Shown: in pieces, positions 1-7,333 of the stretch
How the letters are laid out: the number at the start of each line of letters is the position of its first letter
How positions within the stretch are numbered: position 1 is the stretch's first letter
IMG/VR virus record: IMGVR_UViG_3300020405_001131
Span: 1-22,597 of that record
Source: a virus
Strand: one strand, 5' to 3'
Length of the DNA stretch: 22,597 nucleotides
Program-made: the position numbers and the translations under genes
Notes under the pieces: model-generated
Told to the model about the DNA's origin: nothing
What the model saw: the letters and a program-made list of their open reading frames with translations, nothing else
Databases searched by the model: none

Positions 1-99
1 AATCAACATAACGAAGTTGATAGATTTGTTTTAAATATTAATTTGGCACCAAAATTAGATTTACACATTGACGAGCAAATAGAAAAACAAATTATTTAA
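1..99 (+). CDS. 3' end of a gene entering from the left; possibly a 2OG-Fe(II) oxygenase C-terminus
   Basis: Frame 1 is open from the first base to a TAA at 97-99, giving 32 residues that begin NQHNEVDRFVLNINL. The stop overlaps the convergent radical SAM gene by 8 nt, the same tight packing seen at the other convergent junctions here. The segment N-x-x-N-x-x-D-R-hydrophobic resembles the last strand after the distal histidine in aspartyl-hydroxylase-like proteins; compare HQLFNST...YWLVVNLEL in the gene at 4906-5523. The resemblance is short and the catalytic core lies outside the window, so the family is a guess. That a coding region ends here is more likely than not. Confidence 0.45.
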   Translation, partial: NQHNEVDRFVLNINLAPKLDLHIDEQIEKQII

Positions 100-1588
100 A
101 TAAATTTAATTTTTTTTGTTTATATTCTTCGATTCTTTGCCTATTTATTTTACTGTATCCTCTTTTAATATACATTTCATCTAGTGTCATACCTAGCAGT
201 TCGTCCAAAGGCAATTTTGCTATGTATTCTGTCATATCAAAATTAGATAGTTTTTGTTTGAAAAAATATTTTTCCATAAACATTTCGCTAAATTCTGTAG
301 CTTCTCTAAAGTTACTCCATTCGCTTTCCCATACTAACGGTCTATTATCTAATTTATTATTCAGCCTTCCTTTTGAATCAGGATTATTATATCCTTTGCT
401 ATATGCCCAATCTAATAATTCTTTGTTTTTTGTTTCGACGTAACCGTACTTTTCTGCGTCTACGCTAAAATCACTTTGTGTGGTGTTATCTTTATCTTTG
501 CTTATATGTAATCCCCAATACCAATAGCTATCCCAATTCTTATTGAGCCAATCCATGCTTTCGTACCAATGACTTACCGGTTCGTATGGCAACCCTGCTA
601 TCATACCAATAGTACCTCTATACAATCCAAGCCTATTATTAAACTGATCTCTAATCCATAGTAACCCTTCTTTTACTCTTTTAGGATCCATTCCTTTTCC
701 AATACATTTGGCGGCCAACGGATGAAATGTTTCTATACCATAAAAATGTCCCCATACCCTTGCTCTACAAAGTAATTCTATTTGCTGTGGTCTTGATATC
801 AATAAATCAGCTCTAATGAAAGAAGTAAAATTAGCCTTGAAAGGTAAAACTTCTACTGCTTTTGCTAATTTCTCTATTTTATTATCTCTGTCATTAAAAG
901 TATCATCACCGATAATATAATTAGTAGTTCCCCATTTTTCATAATTTGTCATTAATTCGTTATACAAATCATCCGAGCTTCTGCTGTAATCTTCTTTGAC
1001 AGCTAGGAAAGCGTAATTACAATACTTACATTTAAATCTACAACCCCTAGTACATTCTAAAGTAAGGGCTTCGTGTGGTTCTATGAAATCATTAGGGTGG
1101 TAATTACAATTATACTTGTCTATTACTAAACCTTTATAATGATGATTGGCATCTATTAATAAGCTATTAGGTGCCCAATCAGGATATTTTCCTATTGGCT
1201 CTGGTCCGCCTCTGAACATCCATTCTAACACAGGAGTAATGGCATGTTCACTGTAACCGAATACCATACAGTCTGCTCCATAATCCATTTGATAAGGTTT
1301 GGGTCCTCCCATCAATATTTTAGCATCTGGATATTCTTTTTTTAAAAAATTAATTTTATTTAGGACCATTTCGTCGTTCATCCATAGATTACCAAAAGCA
1401 AATAAATCAACTTTATAAGGTAAAGAATCTACAAATTGTTTTACTTCCTTATCTGTCCATCTAGCTAACCAATCTATCACCTCAACAGTCCATGATTGCA
1501 TACGCATCATATCAGCAATTTTATACGCACCCATAGTACGTCTAATGATATCGTCTCCACTTTCATTAAAAATTACTGCGTAATTCAT
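92..1588 (-). CDS. Radical SAM protein with degenerate B12-binding-like N-terminal domain
   Basis: The product is 498 aa. Residues 1-125 look like the Rossmann domain that precedes many radical SAM domains (ILMGGPKPY, then ADCMVFGYSE), but there is no DxHxxG and no histidine before residue 115, so cobalamin is probably not bound through the usual ligand. The [4Fe-4S] motif CX3CX2C is C183-C187-C190 (GCRFKCKYC). The rest fits a radical SAM barrel with a C-terminal extension. Such enzymes cleave S-adenosylmethionine to start radical chemistry; the substrate is unknown. The start is the ATG at 1588, which overlaps the TGA of the upstream methyltransferase (ATGA). The frame is open to a TTG at 1627, but that start would intrude 43 nt into the neighbour. 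It is the last gene of the leftward operon. Confidence 0.85.
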   Translation of the reverse strand: MNYAVIFNESGDDIIRRTMGAYKIADMMRMQSWTVEVIDWLARWTDKEVKQFVDSLPYKVDLFAFGNLWMNDEMVLNKINFLKKEYPDAKILMGGPKPYQMDYGADCMVFGYSEHAITPVLEWMFRGGPEPIGKYPDWAPNSLLIDANHHYKGLVIDKYNCNYHPNDFIEPHEALTLECTRGCRFKCKYCNYAFLAVKEDYSRSSDDLYNELMTNYEKWGTTNYIIGDDTFNDRDNKIEKLAKAVEVLPFKANFTSFIRADLLISRPQQIELLCRARVWGHFYGIETFHPLAAKCIGKGMDPKRVKEGLLWIRDQFNNRLGLYRGTIGMIAGLPYEPVSHWYESMDWLNKNWDSYWYWGLHISKDKDNTTQSDFSVDAEKYGYVETKNKELLDWAYSKGYNNPDSKGRLNNKLDNRPLVWESEWSNFREATEFSEMFMEKYFFKQKLSNFDMTEYIAKLPLDELLGMTLDEMYIKRGYSKINRQRIEEYKQKKLNLFK

Positions 1589-2208
1589 TTTATTTTTGCC
1601 ACCATATTCCAACAAGGATATGCCCAATAATCACTAAAGGAAGGTAAAGTGTCCTTTTCTAATAATAAAATATCAAAACTTTTAAATGTATCTAACATAT
1701 CTTGTTCTTCTAGCTGTGGAGGAGTATAATCCACGCTACCTAATTTATTTTCTAATCTGCCGGATTGATTACAATATATTCCTTCATGATCTAACATTTT
1801 GTAAATAATATCAGCATACTTTTGCCTTAATTCGTGAGGTACAAAATGATATAAACCAAAGTCTATTATGACATCATATTTTTCATTTGTGTCAATTTTA
1901 AATATATCTATACAATCAAATGTACAATCACTTTTCTTTTCTTTAGCAATGTTAATTGCTGTTCTTGAAATATCTATACCGTGTACTGTAAAGCCTTTTT
2001 TACTTAAAGGAATACTGTTCCTGCCTTCACCGCAACCTACATCTAAAATTTTTCCTCCTTTAGGAAAAAAATTAATAAACTTATCTAATACATTAGCCGG
2101 TGCTTTACCCCAAGCAGGATTTCCTTCGTGATAAATTTTATTCCAAAAATTAGGTAACCTAATCTCATAATCTGTGAGATTTTTATTGACCGGATATTGT
2201 GTTGGCAT
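1585..2208 (-). CDS. Class I SAM-dependent methyltransferase
   Basis: This 207-aa protein begins MPTQYPVNKN. It shows the class I fold: an N-terminal segment FWNKIYHEGNPAW, motif I ILDVGCGEGRN at about residues 54-64, an acidic residue after strand 2 (HGIDIS, D79), and a motif IV-like YDVIIDFGLYHF at 111-122. It resembles TehB/UbiE-type small-molecule methyltransferases; the acceptor cannot be told. The start was placed at the ATG at 2208 because it forms TAATG with the stop of the upstream oxygenase. A TTG further upstream (2256) is in frame but buried in that gene. Its stop overlaps the radical SAM start by 4 nt, so the two are probably translated together and may act in sequence. Confidence 0.85.
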   Translation of the reverse strand: MPTQYPVNKNLTDYEIRLPNFWNKIYHEGNPAWGKAPANVLDKFINFFPKGGKILDVGCGEGRNSIPLSKKGFTVHGIDISRTAINIAKEKKSDCTFDCIDIFKIDTNEKYDVIIDFGLYHFVPHELRQKYADIIYKMLDHEGIYCNQSGRLENKLGSVDYTPPQLEEQDMLDTFKSFDILLLEKDTLPSFSDYWAYPCWNMVAKIK

Positions 2209-2777
2209 TAGGTAAGATCCGCAACTGCCTCTGCGTATGGCGCCTCGTATGCCCAACTAAAAATTACTCTTATAGAATCAGTACTATTAACTATTTGATG
2301 GGGTACTTTAGTGTTTATTAAAGTAGGCATAACTGTAGCATGTTCACAAGCAAGTTCAGCATTTTCAACATAAGTCAACCATTCGTTGGATTGCCATATG
2401 CCTTTTTTATCACCAAATTGATCATAAATTTTTTCTGCTATCTCTCCACCAGTAAAAAACTTTGTGGTCTTTGTATTGTCACAGTTAGTAACAGGTATGC
2501 TTATTGCGGAACTCCTATGAGCATCAATATGTATTGGCCAAGATCCTTTACTACATTTCATTAATTTAATATGATTCTTTAATTTAGGATACTTGTCTCT
2601 TATACCCTTTAGATAATCGTCTGCTTCTACATCAACCACCTTCACATCTGTATATATTGCTAGTGCTTCAACATCTGATAAACTTTTCCATTCATCAGTA
2701 AGCATATTATCTGCTATGCCTTTCATATAATCTAAATCTATGAATCCAGGTAGCTCTGTTAAATATGGTTCTTTCAT
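2208..2777 (-). CDS. Small 2OG-Fe(II) oxygenase-like protein (aspartyl-hydroxylase type)
   Basis: The protein has 189 aa. A likely double-stranded beta-helix carries HxD at H83-D85 (WPIHIDAHR), a distal histidine H160 in VPHQIVNSTDS, and an arginine R170 ten residues on that would hold 2-oxoglutarate. This is the iron facial triad plus cosubstrate anchor of 2OG-dependent dioxygenases. These enzymes hydroxylate amino acids, peptides or small molecules; the target is unknown. The ATG at 2777 overlaps the preceding TGA (ATGA), with an AAGG about nine bases upstream. It sits beside a second protein of the same fold with low similarity, so either an old duplication or two separate acquisitions is possible. 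Confidence 0.7.
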   Translation of the reverse strand: MKEPYLTELPGFIDLDYMKGIADNMLTDEWKSLSDVEALAIYTDVKVVDVEADDYLKGIRDKYPKLKNHIKLMKCSKGSWPIHIDAHRSSAISIPVTNCDNTKTTKFFTGGEIAEKIYDQFGDKKGIWQSNEWLTYVENAELACEHATVMPTLINTKVPHQIVNSTDSIRVIFSWAYEAPYAEAVADLT

Positions 2778-3316
2778 AATGTTTTACCTTTCAATTTATC
2801 TTCAAATATTTGGCAAACATCTTCGTATGTTTCTTCAAAACACAACTGAAACACTATTCTTGTATCGTTGTCCTCTGTGAAGTAAACATTATGATAATGT
2901 CCACCAGTATTTAATATTGCCCCGTATCCTTCATAATTGATACTGGCTACTTTATTTAGTGACTCATCATAGAACCAAGTCTCACCACAATTTTGCGTTA
3001 AAGGAAAGCTGATTACTGTTTGTCGTGGTATGTATGTACCTTCAAACTCGTTATGGCGATTTTTATCCTTATGAATTTTACTTCCTGATTCGTTTACCTT
3101 CAAGAGCTGGCAAACACAATTTAAACCTGTGTTATTAAATTTTTGTATTGTGCTAGGTAATTTAAAAAAACTTATTTTATAACTTATATCTACAAAAGCA
3201 TTAGGCTTTAATGCTATTTCTAAAAGTTCTTTCTTAGTGCTTTCACTAAGAATGTTAGGTACAACTCTATAATAGGGATCATAACTTTGTAGCATATTGT
3301 TCTTTTTTAAGTTCAT
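2774..3316 (-). CDS. Second small 2OG-Fe(II) oxygenase-like protein
   Basis: This 180-aa protein has the oxygenase signature HxD at H82-D84 (KIHKDKNR), a distal histidine at H142 (or H140) in GGHYHNVYF, and R153 eleven residues later (DTRIVFQLCF). A strand pair rich in aromatic residues lies between (ETWFYDES). Fold and catalytic residues point to an iron/2-oxoglutarate hydroxylase of unknown substrate. Two ATGs are possible: 3316, overlapping the aminotransferase gene by 38 nt, and 3295 (MLQSYDPYY), overlapping by 17 nt with a weak AAAGAA upstream. The longer form is given, but the shorter is at least as likely. The stop overlaps the next start as ATGA. Confidence 0.68.
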   Translation of the reverse strand: MNLKKNNMLQSYDPYYRVVPNILSESTKKELLEIALKPNAFVDISYKISFFKLPSTIQKFNNTGLNCVCQLLKVNESGSKIHKDKNRHNEFEGTYIPRQTVISFPLTQNCGETWFYDESLNKVASINYEGYGAILNTGGHYHNVYFTEDNDTRIVFQLCFEETYEDVCQIFEDKLKGKTL

Positions 3317-4115
3317 ACTTATCTATCAATAAATCTGTTATTGATCCTGTTTTTGTAGTGGGTGTAACTCCACCGCTAGAACTTGTAATGAATACCTCAT
3401 CAGCAGATTCAAATTGTTCAATAGAAATAGGTGTTCTATGAAATTCTAAATTACACTCCTTTGCTATATCCTCAACTACGGTCATTGTGACTCCACGTAG
3501 TACGTTGGCACTAGCTGTCATTATTTTTTTATCTTTTACTATTCCAACATTGAATCCAGGTCCTTCGGTTACGTTTCCTGAAGTATCAACAAGAACTGTA
3601 GTATCAAAATCCTTAGGACGTTGTATTTGGCTCATAGTTAGTTCTATCCATGCCATGTTTTTAAAAGTTTGTCCATAGTAAGCATCATGAACCCTTTTGA
3701 CTTGTTTGTCCAAGTAAAGTTTTACCATCGGTGTAGACGCTATAGGATAACTAGGTTTCATATACATAGCAAAATTTACAGGACAGTTTTCAAGATCTCT
3801 TGGATTACCACTAGGAGGAAATCCTCTCCATAGGATAAACCAAACAAAAGCATTTTTAATTTCATTTTTGCTTTTTAGTGTTTTACAAATTTCTAACAAA
3901 TCTACATCTGGTATTTTTAATCCATACCTTTCAGCACTATTTCGAAATCTATTTTCATGTCGATCAAAACAAAACGCATTACCGTTGTATACTGGCATTA
4001 CATCGTAGGTAGCATCACAATGTATAAATCCAAAATCTAAAATACTTGGCCCTATGTCTTTCAACGGCATATACTCACCGTTCTTATATGCTGTTAGTTC
4101 TAATACGTTACTCAT
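3279..4115 (-). CDS. Class IV PLP-dependent aminotransferase (BCAT / D-amino-acid transaminase fold)
   Basis: The product is 278 aa, the usual size for the family. Seen in order: an N-terminal strand with FGFIHCDATYDVM, an arginine-rich RHENRF at 52-57, the candidate PLP lysine K152 in QTFKNMAWIEL, the family signature GNVTEGPGFNV with E184, the phosphate-binding LRGVTM at about 206-211, and ITSSSGGVTP near the C-terminus. These enzymes move amino groups between branched-chain, D- or aromatic amino acids and 2-oxo acids; 4-amino-4-deoxychorismate lyase shares the fold, so lyase activity cannot be excluded. The start is the ATG at 4115 with AGAAGG about nine bases upstream; the TTG just before it is ignored. 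It overlaps the membrane-protein gene by 8 nt. A stand-alone transaminase inside a phage operon suggests a dedicated biosynthetic step. Confidence 0.85.
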   Translation of the reverse strand: MSNVLELTAYKNGEYMPLKDIGPSILDFGFIHCDATYDVMPVYNGNAFCFDRHENRFRNSAERYGLKIPDVDLLEICKTLKSKNEIKNAFVWFILWRGFPPSGNPRDLENCPVNFAMYMKPSYPIASTPMVKLYLDKQVKRVHDAYYGQTFKNMAWIELTMSQIQRPKDFDTTVLVDTSGNVTEGPGFNVGIVKDKKIMTASANVLRGVTMTVVEDIAKECNLEFHRTPISIEQFESADEVFITSSSGGVTPTTKTGSITDLLIDKYELKKEQYATKL

Positions 4116-4365
4116 CAAATTTTACCTTCTTTAGTTGCGGATCATCAGGCAATTTTTTCTTAAGTTCTTTTAATCTATTAATACGCCATTCTAATAATTT
4201 AAAATCTAAAACCCAAGGAAAAATTGCGTGAATAAGACTTCCTATTGTTACTCCAAGTAGAAAAAAGAATTCAGCCATTGCTAATCTAAAATGCCACCAA
4301 TACCCCGCATCTTCTCTACCTGCTTTTGCTTTTGCTTCTTTTAAATGTTTAGGATTGTACCACAT
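4108..4365 (-). CDS. Small membrane protein, DUF6356-like
   Basis: The protein has 85 aa. A hydrophilic N-terminus is followed by one clear hydrophobic segment at about residues 32-53 (FFFLLGVTIGSLIHAIFPWV) and a basic C-terminal helix (RINRLKELKKKLPDD). The HAIFPW motif at the membrane edge, preceded by a YWWHFRLAM stretch, resembles the small DUF6356 family (HxxxPFLF-type motif); this is from memory and not tested. The function is unknown. The start is well supported by AAAGGA four to five bases upstream of the ATG. Lying inside an operon of soluble enzymes, it could anchor them at the membrane or act on an envelope product, which is inference only. Confidence 0.65.
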   Translation of the reverse strand: MWYNPKHLKEAKAKAGREDAGYWWHFRLAMAEFFFLLGVTIGSLIHAIFPWVLDFKLLEWRINRLKELKKKLPDDPQLKKVKFDE

Positions 4366-4909
4366 AATTTCCTTTCAGCAAACTTCTACGTCTATTATAT
4401 TCATTAATATCTAAACGCCAAACAGTTTGCTCACAGTTATATAATTCCATATCACAATATTTTTCTAATATACCTTGCTTTGCTAAAAGACCCATTAATC
4501 TGTGATTGCGAGCCGCTTTACCGTTTGAATGCTCTCGGTAAATGTTTGTAGTAATATATAGCTTATCTGTAGGACAGTAGTCTATAAAGCGAGGTATAAA
4601 TTCTCTTTGTGTAACACTATTCCAATCACCTTTGCCTAATCCCTTAAAATTATTATTGTGCGGAAGTTCGCAACCTCTAAATAGTATCCTCCAAGCATCA
4701 TTGCTTACCTCTGGTAAAGGATGACACCCGGCAACTGCTATGATATTTCCGTTTTCCATAGCACAAAAATATTCACCCCATTCCTTTGTTTTTTCAAACC
4801 TCATTTCTTTCAAACTACTATTGTTTACATAACCTAATTCTTTTGCTTTTTTACAAAAGTTTTCTAAGTTAGGAATGAGATCATCCGTTATTACTTTTAC
4901 TTCAATCAT
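4349..4909 (-). CDS. Putative GNAT-fold acyltransferase
   Basis: This 186-aa protein has a layout like a GNAT acetyltransferase: an N-terminal strand MIEVKVITDDLIPNLENF, a central strand FCAMENGNIIAVAGCHPLP where the family usually has its beta-4 strand, and a late helix-strand region NGKAARNHRLMGLLAKQGILEKY at about 130-152. The acetyl-CoA pyrophosphate loop (Q/RxxGxG/A) is not obvious; GLGKGD at about 90-95 and NHRLMGL are weak candidates. Treat the assignment as tentative. The ATG at 4909 overlaps the TGA of the oxygenase gene as ATGA without a clear ribosome-binding site, which suggests translational coupling. It overlaps the small membrane-protein gene by 17 nt. Confidence 0.55.
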   Translation of the reverse strand: MIEVKVITDDLIPNLENFCKKAKELGYVNNSSLKEMRFEKTKEWGEYFCAMENGNIIAVAGCHPLPEVSNDAWRILFRGCELPHNNNFKGLGKGDWNSVTQREFIPRFIDYCPTDKLYITTNIYREHSNGKAARNHRLMGLLAKQGILEKYCDMELYNCEQTVWRLDINEYNRRRSLLKGNYVVQS

Positions 4910-5523
4910 AGTGGCATTAAATTTGTGACTATTGTTTCTGCTGTATTTTTATTAAGTTCAAGATTAACAACCAACCAATAACTATCATTATTTGTGCTGT
5001 TGAATAATTGATGGACCTTTGCTGTATTCAAAAAGTATAAATGTCCTACACGCCAATTTAATACTTTATCTTCTAATATAAATGTACAAGGGTTTTCCAT
5101 TGGACATATTAATCTACAACTATCTAAATTAAGATGCCTAAAATCTCTATGTGTAGGAAAATATCCGCCTGGTGCTAATTTTAAAATGTGTGTTCTAAAA
5201 AAATTACCTTCAAATGGATACAAAAACTTTTTAATATTTTCATTTTTTATGTAAGCATCTGTATATACGTTAAAATCTTTTTCTTCATAATTTGTTTTAT
5301 TTTCTTGATTGTATTCGTGTAAACTATCTAGATCAGGTATACCAGACAATCCACCATCCAAACTTGTAAGGCTTAATCCGTATCTAGCGATTGGTTTTCT
5401 TGGATTATATTTGACATAGTCAAAATTTTCTTCTGTCCATTTTATGTAGGTTTTGCTATCAAAATTAAAACCTAGCCTAATAAAATCTCCATATTGTGTT
5501 ATAGTTTGATAAAGGCCAGACAA
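4906..5523 (-). CDS. Aspartyl/asparaginyl beta-hydroxylase-like 2OG oxygenase
   Basis: The protein is 205 aa from the chosen start. The C-terminal half matches the aspartyl beta-hydroxylase fold: HILKLAPGGYFPTHRDF with H125-x-D127, R137 in SCRLICPMENP, a W-x-x-G turn (NWRVGHLYFLN), and the distal histidine H171 in VHQLFNSTNND. The arginine usually found after the distal histidine is absent, so R137 may bind 2-oxoglutarate as in AspH proteins. The frame has no early ATG. A TTG at 5535 is possible, but a GGAGG lies inside that codon and just after it (5533-5529), five bases before another TTG at 5523, so 5523 is preferred. It is the first gene of the leftward operon, just downstream of the palindromic late promoter. 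Confidence 0.72.
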   Translation of the reverse strand: MSGLYQTITQYGDFIRLGFNFDSKTYIKWTEENFDYVKYNPRKPIARYGLSLTSLDGGLSGIPDLDSLHEYNQENKTNYEEKDFNVYTDAYIKNENIKKFLYPFEGNFFRTHILKLAPGGYFPTHRDFRHLNLDSCRLICPMENPCTFILEDKVLNWRVGHLYFLNTAKVHQLFNSTNNDSYWLVVNLELNKNTAETIVTNLMPL

Positions 5524-5545
5524 GATATCCTCCAAATTCTATTCA

Positions 5546-5559
5546 TATAAATATTTATT
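5546..5559. promoter_or_regulatory. Back-to-back T4-type late promoters on a palindrome
   Basis: Bases 5546-5553 read TATAAATA on the + strand, an exact T4 late-promoter box, about 33 nt before the ATG at 5586. Bases 5559-5552 read AATAAATA on the - strand, matching the relaxed NATAAATA form, upstream of the leftward operon. The two boxes share two bases in the centre of a 12-bp perfect palindrome (5547-5558). It lies in the only gap between the two divergent operons, so it probably drives both late in infection through a gp55-like sigma factor. The motif match is seen directly; promoter activity is inferred. Confidence 0.7.
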
Positions 5560-5585
5560 GAACGCATAAGAAGGTTTTAGCCAAT

Positions 5586-6464
5586 ATGAATAGACAAACT
5601 CAGCTTGAAAATCAAATAAAGTTTATGAATTATGACCGTAGTAAAAACATGGACATAATACGTAATATGCAAAAGTGTCAAAGAAATTGGGACTACTCCA
5701 AAAAAATATGGGACGAAATAGTTGAATATTTACTATGGATAGCTGAAAACAGTCCTTCCAAACAATGGGAAGCGTACTATGATGTTTACTGGAGTGCAGA
5801 TAGAAAAGTAATACAAGAAATATCTAGATATACTTGGGGGTGTACACATAGCAGAAATCCTCCTAGCACATGGAGAAATGCTCAAAGCAATGCTAATATG
5901 TATATGTTGTTTGTTGCCAAAGAACCAGAAACACAAGAAAATTGTAATCCTGATGGCACATTAAAATCTAACACAAAAAATTCTAGATGGGAAAATGCTT
6001 ATGTAAGCATTGGAATAGCAATGGGCCTAGTCATGCATGCGGCACATAAATTAGATATGGTGACAGGATGTAATAAAAGCCACGGTGATATAAATGGTGA
6101 TATGTTTTGGGAAAATAAACTAGGAATTTTAGATGATGTCAAAGCAGGTAAAAAGAAAATCGCTTATGGCATAGGTATAGGTTATCCACAGGAAGATAAA
6201 GAAAGATGGCAAACTGACGAAACAGAATTAGCAATCGGTGCTGGTAATGGCGATACACTTACTACACTGACAGAAAAAGATCCTAATTGGGTAGATACCC
6301 ATTTGGTGACCGGCAAGCCTGTAAGAAAAATAAAAATCGTTGATATAAAGGATAACCCAGAAGCAGTAGACCCTTATGGCAATTTACATCAAATACCTCT
6401 TACAAGTGATATAAAAATTAACACACAAAAAATACGAAAAATAAAGGTAATAGAAATTAAATGA
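5586..6464 (+). CDS. Nitroreductase-superfamily-like flavoprotein
   Basis: This 292-aa protein contains features of FMN-dependent nitroreductases: a segment RYTWGCTHSRNPPSTWRNAQ where FMN-binding residues would sit, then ENAYVSIGIAMGLVMHAAHKL at about 138-158, which matches the family's dimer-interface helix (many small residues, then AAHxL). Late in the protein, KKIAYGIGIGYPQED matches the strand that usually reads GxxxGYP. The C-terminal 70 residues (KKIKIVDIKDNPEAVDP and onward) are an extension I cannot assign. The reaction is probably NAD(P)H-linked reduction of an unknown substrate, or a desaturase-type role. It is the first gene of a rightward operon; its TGA overlaps the next ATG by 4 nt. 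Confidence 0.6.
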   Translation: MNRQTQLENQIKFMNYDRSKNMDIIRNMQKCQRNWDYSKKIWDEIVEYLLWIAENSPSKQWEAYYDVYWSADRKVIQEISRYTWGCTHSRNPPSTWRNAQSNANMYMLFVAKEPETQENCNPDGTLKSNTKNSRWENAYVSIGIAMGLVMHAAHKLDMVTGCNKSHGDINGDMFWENKLGILDDVKAGKKKIAYGIGIGYPQEDKERWQTDETELAIGAGNGDTLTTLTEKDPNWVDTHLVTGKPVRKIKIVDIKDNPEAVDPYGNLHQIPLTSDIKINTQKIRKIKVIEIK

Positions 6465-7333
6465 TCAATATTGTAGTCACTAGCAAACCATGTGATGGTT
6501 TGTTTTACTATAGTTATGAATATATGTCTATACTTAAAAGTATAGGCATGACTGTAAAATTAATCGTAATTAGTCATAGAAAGTTCAAAGAACAAGACTA
6601 CTTGGATAGTATTACAGAAAAGTACATTCATTGTGATGATATTATTTTCAATAATTTTGATCCAGACGAAAATGATAAAACTTTGATACTTGGAAGAAGT
6701 ATGATGACTCTGGGCTATCAAGATTTTAAAGACTATAATGAACAACAGCAAGACACTTTAAAAAAAGTATTCAAAGGTGATTTGATTGCTGTATATTCAG
6801 AAAATCATCCTACACGATATCATCAAGCATTATCATTTTTCCATCCAAGACGAATAATTGATCTATGTGATACAGAGGTATATCCTGACGGACCAACAGA
6901 TTTTCATTTTGAAAAACACATTAACTTTAGCATTTATAAAGATTTAAAAAATGATGTAAAATTTAATCATTTATTTTTAGGCACAAATAATTTATATTAC
7001 TCGACAGTGCAATCAATAATAAAGGATTATCCAGACCATGGTATAATTACTTACAATGAGGATTATATAGATCCAAATAATAATAATATATTTGCTCCTG
7101 TCAAGAACTTAATGGGTATGTTTGAAACTTATGTATATACTAAAGATACATTTGATCCTGCTCCAAGAATATTTCAAGAATGTAGATATTTTGGAAAGGA
7201 AATAATTTATCAGAGAGATAAAACAATAAAAGATGGAGGAAGTGTGTATTGGGAAAGAGGATTAACTGAGCCAGATGTCAAACCAATAATAAGGGCTATA
7301 CAAGAACTTCACAAACAAGGAGTGACTAAATGA
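6461..7333 (+). CDS. Putative GT-B-type glycosyltransferase (unassigned family)
   Basis: The product is 290 aa. The N-terminus MINIVVTSKPCDGLFYYSYEYMSILKSIG looks like the first strand, glycine loop and helix of a GT-B Rossmann domain. The C-terminal part DPAPRIFQECRYFGKEIIYQ at about 234-253 has the look of the GT-B donor-site E-x(6)-E region, where a protein chain typically reads S/A-R-x-x-x-E-x-x-x-x-G. No EX7E motif or family signature is certain, so the function is inferred from shape and context. It overlaps both neighbours by ATGA, and the next gene is a sugar aminotransferase, which supports a sugar-related role. Confidence 0.5.
   Translation: MINIVVTSKPCDGLFYYSYEYMSILKSIGMTVKLIVISHRKFKEQDYLDSITEKYIHCDDIIFNNFDPDENDKTLILGRSMMTLGYQDFKDYNEQQQDTLKKVFKGDLIAVYSENHPTRYHQALSFFHPRRIIDLCDTEVYPDGPTDFHFEKHINFSIYKDLKNDVKFNHLFLGTNNLYYSTVQSIIKDYPDHGIITYNEDYIDPNNNNIFAPVKNLMGMFETYVYTKDTFDPAPRIFQECRYFGKEIIYQRDKTIKDGGSVYWERGLTEPDVKPIIRAIQELHKQGVTK

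Noticed and set aside
142-149. AATAAATA on the - strand, a late-promoter look-alike
   Set aside because: It lies inside the end of the radical SAM gene and points at a gene on the opposite strand, so it has nothing to drive.
1589-1627. Extended start (TTG at 1627) for the radical SAM gene, and likewise TTG at 2256 for the methyltransferase
   Set aside because: The internal ATGs form ATGA and TAATG junctions with the preceding stops, the pattern used throughout this operon.
4021-5040. Several TATAAAT seven-of-eight matches (for example near 4023, 4595 and 5030), also near 22504
   Set aside because: They fall inside coding regions, mostly on the wrong strand, and are expected by chance in AT-rich DNA.
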